From Ancylobacter koreensis (GTDB taxonomy: Bacteria; Pseudomonadota; Alphaproteobacteria; Rhizobiales; Xanthobacteraceae), in the NCBI RefSeq assembly GCF_023016525.1, contig NZ_JALKCG010000004.1:225492-289491 (forward strand): a DNA stretch of 64,000 bases. Direction: 5' to 3'. The translations under genes and the position numbers were made by a program. How positions within the stretch are numbered: the first letter of the stretch is position 1; every line of letters starts with the position of its first letter. Shown piece by piece: positions 44,678 to 55,213 of this stretch. The notes under the pieces are model-generated. The model had not been told where the DNA came from. It saw only the letters and a program-made list of their open reading frames with translations, and ran no database searches.

Positions 44678-45898
44678 ATGTCGCCGTGTCTCACACGCGC
44701 TTTTTCCGGTATCCGAATGCCTGAATGGGCGCGTGTGGCGAGTCTCAGCCTCGGCATTGCGTGGGCATTGCTCGCGATGGGCGTGGCGGCGCAGGCCCAG
44801 TCTGGCTTCATGGCCGATCCGTCCGGCGCACTGTCCTTCAGCCCCTCGCAATTCTCGCAGGTGCTGCCGGGCCAGAACCCCGCCGGCGCACCGACGGCGC
44901 GTCCGGCGCCGGACGGCAAGGGGCAGCTTCCCCGGGTGCCTTCGCAGACGCTGCCTTTGCAGGCGCTGCCCTTCGTTGGCACCCCGCCGGCTGGCGGAAC
45001 GGCGTCCGGCGCGCGGGCCGTGGCGGGGCAGGGCGCGACAGCCGGCCCGGCGGGCGACCCGCACAGCATCCTGCCGCAGCCGCCGGCGGGCAAGGTCGCC
45101 ATCGGCATGAGCGCGCGCTTCGGCGAGAACGAGCCGGTCATCCCGCGCGGGCTGGTCTGGCGTGTCTTCGCCGACCGGCCGGAGGCGTCGGGCGCCTATC
45201 CCCTGGTGGCGGAGGCGGCCGATCCCGCGCCGGTGTTCTTCCTGTCGCCGGGCGGCTATGTCGTGCATGTCGCCTATGGCCTTGCCAGCGTGGCGCGCCG
45301 CATCGTGGTGGGCGACGAATCCCGCCGCGAGCAGCTCGTCGTGCCGGCCGGCGGGGTGACGCTGCGGGCCGACGTGGCCGACCGGCCGATCCCCGCGCAG
45401 AAGGTCACCTACGATATCTTCGAGGGCAGCTTCCTGCAGGGGCGCGCCTCCAGCCGCCCCTATTTCCGCGGCGCGAATTCCGGCGACCTGATTATTTTGC
45501 CGGCTGGCGATTATTATGTCGTGTCTACCTATGGCGAGGGCAACGCCGTCATTCAGGCCGACGTGGCGGTCGCGCCGGGCAAGGTGACGGACGCCACGCT
45601 GCATCACCGGGCCGGCGAAGTGGCGCTGCGGCTGGTGCGCGTCGCGGGTGGCGAGCCGCTTCCCGACACGCAATGGTCGATCCTCACGCCGGGCGGCGAC
45701 AGCATCAAGGAATCGATCAACGCCCTGCCGGTCTTCGCGCTGGCGGAAGGCGAATACACGGCGGTCGCCCGCTTCGAGGGCAAGACCTACACGAAGGAAT
45801 TCGCCGTCGAGGCGGGCAAGGATGGCCCCATCGAGGTGATGGTGGGCGATCAGGTCGCCCCGCAGGGCATCGACACGCAGGAGGGCAGCGGCGACTGA
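44678..45898 (+). CDS. Secreted protein of unknown function
   Basis: This is a 406-residue protein in the frame from 44678. A hydrophobic export segment near the start (ASLSLGIAWALLAMGVAAQAQ) is followed by a Pro/Gly-rich low-complexity region (~residues 60-130). After it comes a strand-rich body with repeated motifs such as PPGGYVVHVAYG-type and LPAGDYYVVSTYGEG, suggestive of stacked beta-sandwich modules. I do not recognise a named family; similar uncharacterised proteins occur in Rhizobiales. The start is uncertain: ATG at 44678 has a GAGG site, and ATG at 44717 or 44561 are alternatives. The next gene (DUF2336) starts 113 bases later. Confidence 0.75.
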   Translation: MSPCLTRAFSGIRMPEWARVASLSLGIAWALLAMGVAAQAQSGFMADPSGALSFSPSQFSQVLPGQNPAGAPTARPAPDGKGQLPRVPSQTLPLQALPFVGTPPAGGTASGARAVAGQGATAGPAGDPHSILPQPPAGKVAIGMSARFGENEPVIPRGLVWRVFADRPEASGAYPLVAEAADPAPVFFLSPGGYVVHVAYGLASVARRIVVGDESRREQLVVPAGGVTLRADVADRPIPAQKVTYDIFEGSFLQGRASSRPYFRGANSGDLIILPAGDYYVVSTYGEGNAVIQADVAVAPGKVTDATLHHRAGEVALRLVRVAGGEPLPDTQWSILTPGGDSIKESINALPVFALAEGEYTAVARFEGKTYTKEFAVEAGKDGPIEVMVGDQVAPQGIDTQEGSGD

Positions 45899-46011
45899 CG
45901 CCGTTTCCCGTCGTCACTCCGAGCGCCTGTCATCGCCCCGTTTATGGTCAACGGTTTCTTAAGTGCCGGCCGGCATCATCGAACCTCGATGGATGCAGCC
46001 GGAGGTCGGCC

Positions 46012-47139
46012 ATGATCGTGCGTCAGTTTCTCGAATGGGCCCGTACGGCGCCCGATGGCGCGCGCGCCAAGGCCGTGGCGGCGCTCGGCCGGGCCTATGT
46101 GCTGCCCGATCTTGGCGCGCCGGACCGCGCGGACATGGATGCCGCCTTCCCCACCATCGCCGATGACCCGTCGCCGCTTGTGCAGTTCGAGCTCGCTTCC
46201 GCGCTGTGCCGGCATCCGCTGGTCCCGGCCGATCTGGTGATGCGGCTGGCCGCGCTGCCGGGAGAGGCGGGCGAGATCGTGCTGGAGCAGTCGCCCGTGC
46301 TCAACACGCGCGAACTGATCGGCTTCTGCGCCGCCGGCACGCCCGAGCGGCAGGCCGCCATCGCGCGGCGCGAGGAGCTGCCGGCGCCGGTTTCGGCGGT
46401 GCTTGCTGAATCCGGCGATATCGGCGCCTGCCTCGCGCTGGTGCGCAATCCGACGGCGGACGTGCCGGGCTTCGCGCTCGGCCATATCGTGGCGCGCTTC
46501 GGCGCCGTGCCAGAGCTGCGCGAGGCGCTGCTGATCCGTCCCGACCTGCCCGCCGATGCCCATCACGCGCTGATCCGCGTCGTTGCCGGCGCGCTCGGCT
46601 CCTTCGTGGCGGAGCGCCGCTGGCTCTCTCCGGCCGAGGCGGCGCGCGTCGCCCGCGAGGCCAGCGACAGCGCGACGGTGGCGCAAGCCGGCCGCCGGCA
46701 TTTCACCGAGGTGCGGGCGCTCGCCGAGGCGCTGCAGGCGCGTGGCGAGCTGACGCCCGCCCTGGTGCTGCGCTCGCTGCTGTCCGGCCAGATGCGGCTG
46801 TTCCTCGAGGCCATGTCGCTCAGTTCCGGCATTCCCGTCGAGCATGTGGCGGCGCTTGCGGCGGACCGCTCGGGCGACGCCTTCCGCCTGCTCTATGACC
46901 GGCTCACTTTGCCGGCAGGGGCGTTCGTCGCCTTCCGCACGGCGCTGGAGGTCGTCCAGTCCGAGGCTTATCTCGACGAATCCGAAGAGGTGCCGGGTCT
47001 CAAGCAGCGCATCGTCGAGCGGGTGATCGGCGCCTACGAGGCGATTCCGGGCGAGGCGGAGAACAGCGTTCTGGCGCTGCTGCGCCGCTGGCAGGCCGAG
47101 GCGCGCGAGCGCCGGACGGCGGCGTCGCTCGCCGCCTGA
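46012..47139 (+). CDS. DUF2336 domain protein
   Basis: A 375-residue all-helical protein made of HEAT-like repeats (DPSPLVQFELASALCRHPLVP, then LEQSPVLNTRELIGF and RNPTADVPGFAL), characteristic of DUF2336 proteins of alphaproteobacteria. No catalytic residues are apparent; members of this family have been linked to signalling and cell-surface or cyclic-di-GMP control, but function is not settled. The start at 46012 follows GGAGG. Its stop lies three bases from the convergent NAD kinase stop. Confidence 0.85.
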   Translation: MIVRQFLEWARTAPDGARAKAVAALGRAYVLPDLGAPDRADMDAAFPTIADDPSPLVQFELASALCRHPLVPADLVMRLAALPGEAGEIVLEQSPVLNTRELIGFCAAGTPERQAAIARREELPAPVSAVLAESGDIGACLALVRNPTADVPGFALGHIVARFGAVPELREALLIRPDLPADAHHALIRVVAGALGSFVAERRWLSPAEAARVAREASDSATVAQAGRRHFTEVRALAEALQARGELTPALVLRSLLSGQMRLFLEAMSLSSGIPVEHVAALAADRSGDAFRLLYDRLTLPAGAFVAFRTALEVVQSEAYLDESEEVPGLKQRIVERVIGAYEAIPGEAENSVLALLRRWQAEARERRTAASLAA

Positions 47140-47142
47140 GGC

Positions 47143-47961
47143 TCAGCCGAACTGCTCGGCGAGGATGCGTTCCTCGATGGAGTGGTCGCGGTCGACCAGC
47201 ATCGTCATCGAGGAGGACGGGTCTAGGCGCGCGCGCACGGCCACCACGTTCAGCACCTGAAAATGATCGGCGGTCGCGTTCACCGGCCGCTTCTCGAATT
47301 CCAGCACGGCGATGTCGACCCGCGCGCGGTCCGGCACCAGCGCCCCGCGCCAGCGGCGGGGGCGGAAGGCGGAGATCGGCGTGACCGCGAGCAAGGGCGT
47401 GCCGATGGGCAGGATCGGCCCCTGCGCGGAAAGGTTATAGGCTGTCGAGCCCGCCGGGGTCGCCACCAGCACGCCGTCGCAGATGAGCTCCTCCATGCGC
47501 ATCTTGCCGTCGATGGCGATGCGCAGCTTGGCCGCCTGATAGGACTGGCGGATCAGCGAAACCTCGTTGAACGCCCAGGCGCGGTGCTGGCGCCCGTTGA
47601 CGTCCGTCGCCTCCATCATGAGCGGATGGACCACGACACGCTGGGCCGCCGCCAGCCGGGCGGGCAGGTCTTCCTCCCGGAAACTGTTCATCAGGAAGCC
47701 GATGGAGCCGCGATTCATGCCGTAGATCGGCATGCCGCTGTCGCGGAAGCGGTGCAGCGTCTGCAGCATGAAGCCGTCGCCGCCGAGGGCCACCACGACA
47801 TCCGCCTCCTCGGCCGGAATGTTGCCGTAGCGGCCGACGAGGTGCGCCTGCGCCAGCAGGGCGTCCGGCGCCTCGCTCGCGACGAAGGCGATTCGGCCAT
47901 ATGCTTGCGGGGCGTCGGCTTCCACGCTGCTCTGACCGGCGGGGCGGGCGACTTCGTTCAT
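47143..47961 (-). CDS. nadK: NAD kinase
   Basis: A 272-residue enzyme that phosphorylates NAD to NADP. It has the GGDG phosphate-binding motif ([14 protein letters not shown]), [13 protein letters not shown] and the NAD-binding segment [22 protein letters not shown]. Length and order match short bacterial NAD kinases of alphaproteobacteria. The gene starts 32 bases from the divergent cutA start, so the two promoters must overlap or invade each other's coding region. It is convergent with the DUF2336 gene. Confidence 0.95.
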   Translation of the reverse strand: MNEVARPAGQSSVEADAPQAYGRIAFVASEAPDALLAQAHLVGRYGNIPAEEADVVVALGGDGFMLQTLHRFRDSGMPIYGMNRGSIGFLMNSFREEDLPARLAAAQRVVVHPLMMEATDVNGRQHRAWAFNEVSLIRQSYQAAKLRIAIDGKMRMEELICDGVLVATPAGSTAYNLSAQGPILPIGTPLLAVTPISAFRPRRWRGALVPDRARVDIAVLEFEKRPVNATADHFQVLNVVAVRARLDPSSSMTMLVDRDHSIEERILAEQFG

Positions 47962-47993
47962 GCTGGACGGCCCGATGGTGGTGGAGGGGGACG

Positions 47994-48326
47994 ATGCCCG
48001 AGGGCGGCTATAGCACAGTCCTGATCTATACGACGTGGCCGGAAGCCGTCGAGGCGGAAGCGGCCGGCCGGGCCATCGTCGCCGACGGGCTGGCCGCCTG
48101 CATCAATATAGTGCCCGGCATGGTCTCGATCTATCGCTGGCAGGGCGAGATCGAGCGCGCGCAGGAGGTCGTCGTGATCTTCAAAACCCGCGCCGAGCTC
48201 GCCGAGGCGGTGGCGCAGGCGGTGCGCGCCCGCCATCCCCATGAGACGCCGGCCGTGCTGTTCCTGCCGGTCGACGGCGGCGATGCCGATTACCTCGACT
48301 GGATCGCCGCTGAGACGGGCGGTTGA
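47994..48326 (+). CDS. cutA: Divalent-cation tolerance protein CutA
   Basis: A 110-residue small trimeric protein. Conserved elements are [57 protein letters not shown] in order, and the [13 protein letters not shown] strand. CutA is structurally PII-like; it was named for copper tolerance in E. coli, but its general role is unclear. ATG at 47994 follows GGAGGGGG. The frame extends upstream over nadK but that is not needed. Confidence 0.93.
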   Translation: MPEGGYSTVLIYTTWPEAVEAEAAGRAIVADGLAACINIVPGMVSIYRWQGEIERAQEVVVIFKTRAELAEAVAQAVRARHPHETPAVLFLPVDGGDADYLDWIAAETGG

Positions 48327-48353
48327 GCGCCGGTCCGGCCTCCGGCCGTCGCT

Positions 48354-48599
48354 TCAGCCCTCGGCCTCGCGCAGATAGGGCTCTACCGGGCCGACCAGCT
48401 TCACCGTCATCGGGTTGCCGGCGCGGTCCTTCGCCTTGCCGACGGAGACGCGGATCCAGCCCTCGGAGACGCAATATTCCTCGACATTGGTCTTCTCGGC
48501 GCCCTTGAAGCGGATGCCGACGCCGCGCTCCAGCAGCTCGGCATCGTAATAGGGGCTGTTCGGGTCGCTCGACAGGCGGTCGGGAAGGGTGTCGGCCAT
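48354..48599 (-). CDS. DUF3297 family protein
   Basis: An 81-residue protein: LPDRLSSDPNSPYYDAELL, GVGIRFKGAEKTNVEEYCVSE and GWIRVSVGKAKDRAGNPMTVKL. This pattern is the small DUF3297 family widespread in proteobacteria; it is sometimes labelled glutathione peroxidase by annotation error but has no catalytic Cys/Sec arrangement. Function is unknown. ATG at 48599 starts the conserved part. It is convergent with cutA across a 27-base gap. Confidence 0.88.
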   Translation of the reverse strand: MADTLPDRLSSDPNSPYYDAELLERGVGIRFKGAEKTNVEEYCVSEGWIRVSVGKAKDRAGNPMTVKLVGPVEPYLREAEG

Positions 48600-48685
48600 G
48601 TTGTCCTCGGCTCGGGTTGACGGTCGGGGGCGAGACATAGCCTCGCTCGCGCCCGCTTGCCAGCCCGGCGCGAGGCGCCGTGCCT

Positions 48686-49711
48686 TCAGAGCACCGGGTT
48701 CCAGATCGCCGGCACCACCTCGTAGCCCTCGCCCGACTTGCGGATGAAGCCGGTGGCGGGGAAGGGGTAGTGGTAGCCGGTGAGCTGGAGCCTGTCGGCG
48801 GCCACCATGTCGTAGATGCGCCGGCGGGTCTGCGTGGCCTTCTCGCCGTCCATGTCGTACTGCACCTGCCATTGCGGGTTCGGAGCGAACAGGATCGGCG
48901 TGTTGGTGACGTCCGACTGGATGAACAGCTTGCCCTCGCCCGAAGCGAGCACGAAGGCGGTGTGGCCCGGCGTGTGGCCGGCGGCCTCGACCGAGGTCAG
49001 GCCGGGCACGATCTCCTTGTCCCAGGCGTAGCGCGTCACCTTGCTGTCGATGTCCTTGAACACCCGCTTCACGTTCTGGAAATTGGCCTTCAGCCCCTCC
49101 GACGCACGGCTCTCCTCGCCCTCGTCGGTCCAGAACGTCCATTCGACTTCCGGCACCAGAATTTCGGCATTGGGGAAGGCGAGGCCGCCATCCTCGGCGC
49201 GCAGGCCGTTGATGTGGTCGCCGTGGAAATGCGAGATCACCACGGTCTGGATGTCGGCCGGCTTCACGCCGGCCCAGGCGAGGTTGGCGCGCAGCTTGCC
49301 GACGCTCGAATTGCCCGGCTGCGGGCCGTTGCCGGTGTCGATCAGGGTCAGCTTGCCGCCATTGTTGATGAGCAGCGGGTTGAACTGGACGCTCATCACG
49401 TCCTTCGGCTGGAAGGCCGCCTCCAGCGCCGCATTGACCTGCTCGCGGCTGGCGTTGCGCACGAAGCCGTCCGCCAGCGGGAAGGTCCGCGCGCCGTCAT
49501 TGACCGCCGTCACCTCGATAGTGCCAACCTTGTAGCGATAGAGGCCGGGCACCTGCTGGCCCGAGCCGGTCTGCGCGGCGGCGGGGGAGGCGGCAGACAG
49601 GGCGGCGACGCCCGCGAGCGGGGCGGCAAGGGGCGCGGCGGCGGCGCCGATCATCAGATGGCGGCGGGAGAGGTGGGGCGTGGGAAACGGGCTCGTGGGA
49701 AACGGGCTCAT
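48686..49711 (-). CDS. Exported metallo-beta-lactamase-fold hydrolase
   Basis: This 341-residue protein begins with a Tat signal (LSRRHLMIGAAAAP, residues 14-27). The mature domain has zinc ligands in ISHFHGDHINGL (HxHxDH) and AAGHTPGHTAF, and an aspartate in FIQSDVTN. Periplasmic MBL-fold enzymes of this type hydrolyse small esters, lactones or thioesters; the substrate is unknown. Residues 2-11 are SPFPTSPFPT, a duplicated peptide produced by a tandem 15-base repeat at the gene start, which the first ATG includes. A later start at the LSRR region would remove it. Confidence 0.9.
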   Translation of the reverse strand: MSPFPTSPFPTPHLSRRHLMIGAAAAPLAAPLAGVAALSAASPAAAQTGSGQQVPGLYRYKVGTIEVTAVNDGARTFPLADGFVRNASREQVNAALEAAFQPKDVMSVQFNPLLINNGGKLTLIDTGNGPQPGNSSVGKLRANLAWAGVKPADIQTVVISHFHGDHINGLRAEDGGLAFPNAEILVPEVEWTFWTDEGEESRASEGLKANFQNVKRVFKDIDSKVTRYAWDKEIVPGLTSVEAAGHTPGHTAFVLASGEGKLFIQSDVTNTPILFAPNPQWQVQYDMDGEKATQTRRRIYDMVAADRLQLTGYHYPFPATGFIRKSGEGYEVVPAIWNPVL

Positions 49712-49827
49712 GGGCGGCTCTCCATAGGTGAAAGGGCGTCGCGGGCCGGCCGCAGGCTAGGGGCGCGCCGGCGCGGGGTCACGCCGGGGAAGGGTCACGT
49801 TGGCGTGAGGCCGGGCGTGAGCCGGTT

Positions 49828-50430
49828 TCAGAAGCTGTAGCGGTAGCCGATCTCGATGCCGTCATAGGCCGGCTGGCCGTTCGTCCAGTCGCGTTCGATA
49901 TAGAGCGAGACGCTGTTATGGGCATCGACGCGGTAGGTCACGCCCATCGCCGCCTCCGGCGTGTTGTAGCCGTTCGAATTGTCGAAGGCGTTGCGGTAGC
50001 GCAGCCGGAAGACGTTCCACGTCCACTTCTCGCCGAGCGGCAGGGCGCCGGCGAGGGTGAAATAGTAGTAGGGGAAGCTCCAGGGGTCGTCGTCCTGGAC
50101 GAAATGCTGGCCGACGCCGGCCCCGGCCGTCAGCGCGAAGGTGCCGAGCTCCCACGTGTAGCCGCCGCCGAACTGGGCGTTGACCTTGTAGTCCGAGGTG
50201 CCGGCAGTGTCGTAATACTTCACCGAGCCGGCGAGGCTGAATTTGTTGTCGAAGCTGTGCGCGACGTCGATCTGCCAGTCGGACGAGGTGGTGTCGGCGA
50301 AGGCGTCCACGGCGCGCTCGGTGGTGAAGGCGCCGCCGATGCTGGTACTGCCGGCGAGCGCTGCGGCGGGCGCGAGGGTCGGGGCGGCGAGGATCGCGAC
50401 GAGCGCGAGGAGGCGACGGGGAGCGGGCAT
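49828..50430 (-). CDS. Small outer-membrane beta-barrel protein
   Basis: A 200-residue protein with a signal peptide (LLALVAILAAPTLAPAAALA). Alternating hydrophobic/polar strands follow (WQIDVAHSF, FSLAGSVKYYD, YKVNAQFGGGYTW, FALTAGAGVGQHF). It ends in EIGYRYSF, with the terminal Phe needed for BAM-dependent insertion. Length suggests eight strands. No family name can be assigned; it may be a porin-like or structural barrel. It follows the polyamine-type transporter genes on the same strand, but an 87-base gap separates them. Confidence 0.8.
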   Translation of the reverse strand: MPAPRRLLALVAILAAPTLAPAAALAGSTSIGGAFTTERAVDAFADTTSSDWQIDVAHSFDNKFSLAGSVKYYDTAGTSDYKVNAQFGGGYTWELGTFALTAGAGVGQHFVQDDDPWSFPYYYFTLAGALPLGEKWTWNVFRLRYRNAFDNSNGYNTPEAAMGVTYRVDAHNSVSLYIERDWTNGQPAYDGIEIGYRYSF

Positions 50431-50517
50431 GCGTTCATCCGGGTTTCCCCGGCATCATTCCGGGCCGCCATGCAGCCTGGATGACAGAACGCTGTCGGCT
50501 TTTCCCTTTCGCCCGGT

Positions 50518-51315
50518 TCAGCGGCGCGGCTTGCCTTTCAGCACCACATAGGCGACCGCCGCCACGAGGGTGAGCACGACGAAGATCACGCCGACCACGT
50601 TGATCACCGGCGACAGGCCGAAGCGCAGCCGCGAGGCGATCTCCGTCACCAGCGTCCACTCGCCGCCGATGGCGAAGACCGTGGTGTTGTAGTTCTCGAA
50701 GGACTGCAGGAAGGCGACGACGGCGGCCGTGAAGCAGGTCGGCGCCAGGAAGGGCAGGGTGATGCGGCGGAACACCAGCGTGTGGCTGGCACCGAGGTCG
50801 AGCGCGGCTTCCTCCAGCGTGCGGTCCTGCCGCTGGAGGCGGGCGAGGAACAGCAGCATGGCGTAGGAGGCGATGAAGCTCGACTGCGCCATGACGGCGA
50901 CGAACAGCCCGCCCGGCACGCCGAATTCGCGCCAGAAGATGAGGCTGGAAATGCCGAGGATGATGCCCGGCGTCAGCACCGGCGACACCAGCACCGAATA
51001 GAGCACCGTCCCCGAGCGCTGGCCGAGCCGGGTGAGGATGAGCGCGCCCGACAGGCCGGCCGGGATCGACACGGCGATGACGCCGAGCGCGACCAGCACC
51101 GAATTCACCAGCCCCTGCAGCAGGCGCTGGTCATGGGCGAGCGCCACGAACCATTGCAGCGTGAAGCCGCGCCATTGTGTCACCGAGGGGTAGTCGAAGG
51201 AATTGAATGCCGCCGCCGACATGACCGCCAGCGGCAGGAAGAGATAGAGCACGAAGAGGCCGATATAGATGTTCAGCACCAGCCGGGCGCCGGGGCTCTC
51301 GATGGCGGTGCTCAT
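50518..51315 (-). CDS. Polyamine-type ABC transporter permease (PotC/PotI-like)
   Basis: A 265-residue permease with six hydrophobic helices. The ATPase-contact EAA loop reads LEEAALDLGASHTLVFRRITLP. Organisation and sequence match the second permease of spermidine/putrescine-type importers. Its ATG overlaps the stop of the first permease gene (ATGA). It is the last gene of a binding protein - ATPase - permease - permease operon read from right to left. Confidence 0.92.
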   Translation of the reverse strand: MSTAIESPGARLVLNIYIGLFVLYLFLPLAVMSAAAFNSFDYPSVTQWRGFTLQWFVALAHDQRLLQGLVNSVLVALGVIAVSIPAGLSGALILTRLGQRSGTVLYSVLVSPVLTPGIILGISSLIFWREFGVPGGLFVAVMAQSSFIASYAMLLFLARLQRQDRTLEEAALDLGASHTLVFRRITLPFLAPTCFTAAVVAFLQSFENYNTTVFAIGGEWTLVTEIASRLRFGLSPVINVVGVIFVVLTLVAAVAYVVLKGKPRR

Positions 51316-52341
51316 TTGGCGATGTCCCTCAGCCCGACGCCGAACAGGCGCATCATGATGAGGATGAAGGTGGTGCAGACGACGAGCAGCGACACCGCAT
51401 AGGCCGAGCCCATGTTCCAGTTGTTGCTCTCATAGAACTGCCGGTAGACGAGCTGGCTGAACCAGTCGCCGCCCTGGCCGCGCGTCATGATCGCCGGCAC
51501 CGAATAGGAGCCGGCCGACAGCATGAAGGTCATGATGCAGCCGACCGCGATGCCCGGCTTGGCGTGCGGGATGATCACCCGGCGATGGATGCGCAGCGTC
51601 GAGGCACCGAGGTCGCGCGCGGCCTCGATCTGGTTGCGGTCCAGCGTCTCCAGCGTGTTCACCATCGGGAACACCATGAAGAGCACATAGGTGTAGATCA
51701 TCGCCAGGAAGACGGCGGAGGGATTTTCCAGGAAGGGAATCCAGCCGCGATTGTCGAGGTCGACGACGCCGAACCAGCTCAGCAGCCCGTTTATGACGCC
51801 GCGATAGTCGAGGATCATCAGCCAGGCATAGACCCGCAGCAATTCGTTGATCGCATAGGGCACGATCAGCGCCACCATCAGGATCACCGCCTTGCGCGGC
51901 CCGCTGGCGAGCGCCACCACATAGGCGACCGGGTAGCACACGACGAAGGCGAGGCCCGTCACCATCAGCGCGTAGAGGATGGTGCGCACGAAGATATAGA
52001 GGTGCAGGCCGCTCATGCGGGTGAAGTTGGCGAGCCCATAGGTCTTGGGCGGGTCCTTCTCCTGCGCCTCCAGCGCGGTGGCCTCGGCCTGCCGCTGCTC
52101 CAGCGTGGCGTCGAGCGCGGCCTGCTTGGCCGGGTCCGTCTCGCTGGCGCGGTCAAGCTGGATCGTGGCGATGTCGTTGTAGATGCGGTCGATCTGCAGC
52201 GAGATGTCGCCCTTGGATTCCCGCCACCACAGCGACTGCTCGACCATGGCGCCGAGCGGCACCAGGATCAGCGCGAGGATCCATAGTGCCGCGATGGCGA
52301 GGATGGCAGCGGCCAGCGGCCGCCCATAGGCGCGCGCGAGG

Positions 52342-52349
<8 letters not shown>
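51312..52349 (-). CDS. Polyamine-type ABC transporter permease (PotB/PotH-like)
   Basis: A 345-residue first permease. Helix 1 (~12-35) is followed by a long periplasmic, charged and probably coiled-coil insertion at residues ~43-95 (IDRIYNDIATIQLDR..., TLEQRQAEATALEAQE). The permease core contains the EAA loop IEAARDLGASTLRIHRRVIIP. The insertion is an addition relative to typical PotB (~285 residues) and may contact the binding protein. ATG at 52349 overlaps the ATPase gene stop by eight bases. Confidence 0.92.
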
Positions 52350-53418
<1,069 letters not shown>

Positions 53419-53556
53419 GGGCAGACCTCTGCGTGAAAGAGAGCCGGAGGCCGGTGGCGGGGACGGCGCGTCGCCTTCCCCGGTCAACGTGTCTTGAAGT
53501 GCGTGGCGGCCGGCCGGGCCTCGAAGGAAGTCGGCCGCGCGGACCGGCTCCGGCAT

Positions 53557-53583
53557 CCCCGAGGCGCGTGGGCGCTTTCGGGG
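53557..53583 (-). terminator. Hairpin between binding-protein gene and ATPase gene
   Basis: CCCCGA (53557-53562) pairs with TCGGGG (53578-53583), with an inner GCGC/GCGC pair around a GTGG loop. It lies 53 bases beyond the binding-protein stop, in the 217-base gap. There is no T-tract, so it is better read as an attenuator or message-stabilising element than a full terminator. Confidence 0.4.
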
Positions 53584-53635
53584 AGGACGGGTGCACGCGC
53601 GGCCGGAACCTGAGAAAGGCGGCAGGCCGACCCGA

Positions 53636-54763
53636 TCAGCTGTTGGTCAGCTTCTCGACGTACTCGCCGCGCAGCTTGGCGTAGAAGTCGGTCTGCATCG
53701 GCCACCAGAACAGGTTGTCGATGGTGCCGGCGGGATAGGCCGCCTCGAAGGCCGAGCGGGCCTCGTCGGAGAGGAACTGGCCCGCGCCGTCCGCCGCGCT
53801 GTTGTAGCCGGTGGTGTTGGCGAAGCGGGCGCCGACTTCCGGCTGGTAGATGAAGTTGGCGAAGGCATAGGCCTGCTCGACATTCTCGGCGCCGGAGGGG
53901 ATGCCGAGCGTGTCGGTCCAGGCGAGGCCGCCTTCCTTGGGCATGCCGTAGGACCACTTCTTGTCCGTGTTCCGGTGCAGCAGGATGCCGGTGGTGTCCC
54001 AGGTCTGGCCGATGGTGCAGCCCGCGTCCGTGAAGGCGGCGGTCGCCTCGGTGGCGTTGTTCCAGTAGGCGCCGATATTGCCCTTGTGGGCGAGGATGTA
54101 CTTCAGCACGCCCTCGAACACGCGGCGGGAATCGGCTTCCGACTTGTAGAGGTCGAGGCCGCGGTCGGAGGGAAGCTCGCCGGTGGCGTCGAGATAGAGC
54201 GCCACGCCGTTGAACACCGACTTCTGGCGGATGGCGGTCTGCTTGGGATTGCCGGCGAGCCACATGTCGCCATAGGAAATCTCGCCGGACTTCTTGCCGG
54301 CCAACTTGGTCGAATCCCAGGTGATGCCCTCGGTGCCCCAGTCGAACGGCACGAGATAGCGCTTGCCGCGATAGGCCGCGCCGAGCTTGAGCGAGTTGCG
54401 GTACAGCGAAGGAATGATCAGCGCCGACTTGAACTTGGCCTCGTCGATCGGCTGCAGCAGCCCGTCCTTGTAGTAGTTCGGGCCGGTGTCGACCGACGGG
54501 AAGATGATGTCGAAGCCCTTGCCGCCGGCGGCGCGCAGCTTGTTCTCGCACTCCTCGTTGGAGCCGTAGGTCGACAGGTTCACCTTCACGCCCGTGGCGT
54601 TGGTGAAGTCCGCGAGAAGCGTGTTCTTGTCGAAATAGTCGCCCCAGGCATAGACGTTCAGCGAGCCGGAGGTGGCAAGCGCGTCATGGGCGCGCAGCAC
54701 GGCCGGCGCGGCGAGCGCGAAGGCGCCGGCTTTCATCAGGTCGCGACGCGAAAAGCGGGTCAT
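53636..54763 (-). CDS. Polyamine-type ABC transporter, periplasmic binding protein (PotD-like)
   Basis: A 375-residue protein with a Tat signal (TRFSRRDLMKAGAFALAAP) and a mature sequence opening LNVYAWGDYFDKNTLLADFTNATGVKVN, typical of PotD/PotF-type binding proteins. Aspartate and tryptophan-rich patches (FDWGTEGITWDS, GQTWDTTG) are consistent with binding a cationic amine, but the ligand is not certain. It is the first gene of its operon and is separated from the ATPase gene by a hairpin-containing gap. Divergent from terC. Confidence 0.92.
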   Translation of the reverse strand: MTRFSRRDLMKAGAFALAAPAVLRAHDALATSGSLNVYAWGDYFDKNTLLADFTNATGVKVNLSTYGSNEECENKLRAAGGKGFDIIFPSVDTGPNYYKDGLLQPIDEAKFKSALIIPSLYRNSLKLGAAYRGKRYLVPFDWGTEGITWDSTKLAGKKSGEISYGDMWLAGNPKQTAIRQKSVFNGVALYLDATGELPSDRGLDLYKSEADSRRVFEGVLKYILAHKGNIGAYWNNATEATAAFTDAGCTIGQTWDTTGILLHRNTDKKWSYGMPKEGGLAWTDTLGIPSGAENVEQAYAFANFIYQPEVGARFANTTGYNSAADGAGQFLSDEARSAFEAAYPAGTIDNLFWWPMQTDFYAKLRGEYVEKLTNS

Positions 54764-55213
54764 CTGTACCTCCCTTGGCCCCGGTGGGCGAAACGGCGTC
54801 CGCTCTAGTTACCGGGCATGAACGGACGATGACACGGGCCCGCCGGCAGCGGAAGCCGGTGTCGCGTGCAGACAATGTTTCTGTCGCATTTCGACAAGGA
54901 TGACGGAGCGGCAGAAGGGGCGCGCGCACTGGCGCCAGTGGCGCAAGGGTGCGACAATCTGTCAGGTCGATTGCTCTGGCAATGGTTCGTGGCTGCCTTA
55001 AGTTCGGCGCACCCGTTGATCCGGGCCCCTCTGACGCGAACCGAACCGGCGTTCGCGTGATGTCGGATCGCTTTCCGACGTCACGCCGGTGGAACCGTGT
55101 CGAAATGAGGCTGCTACCCTTTCCGATATCCTTGCCGACTGCCTTTCTGTCCCGCCGCAGCGCATGCCCGCGCGGCGCGCGGCTTGTCGTGACCATTTCG
55201 GGGGAGTGATCCG
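54764..55213. other. 450-base divergent region between the transporter operon and terC
   Basis: No gene is convincing here. The right half contains a strong hairpin at 55055-55086 (13-bp stem with one G-U pair, six-base loop), 128 bases before the terC start. The left half must hold the promoter of the minus-strand transporter operon. I could not match the terC leader to the manganese yybP-ykoY riboswitch consensus. Confidence 0.6.
55055..55086 (+). other. Strong hairpin in the terC leader
   Basis: Bases 55055-55067 pair with 55074-55086 through 13 consecutive pairs (one G-U), closing a six-base loop. It lacks a T-tract, so it is not a simple terminator. It may be part of a structured 5' leader or a bidirectional barrier between the divergent units. 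Confidence 0.45.

Noticed and set aside
55021..55213. yybP-ykoY manganese riboswitch before terC
   Set aside because: I could not find the conserved internal-loop sequences; only a simple hairpin is present.
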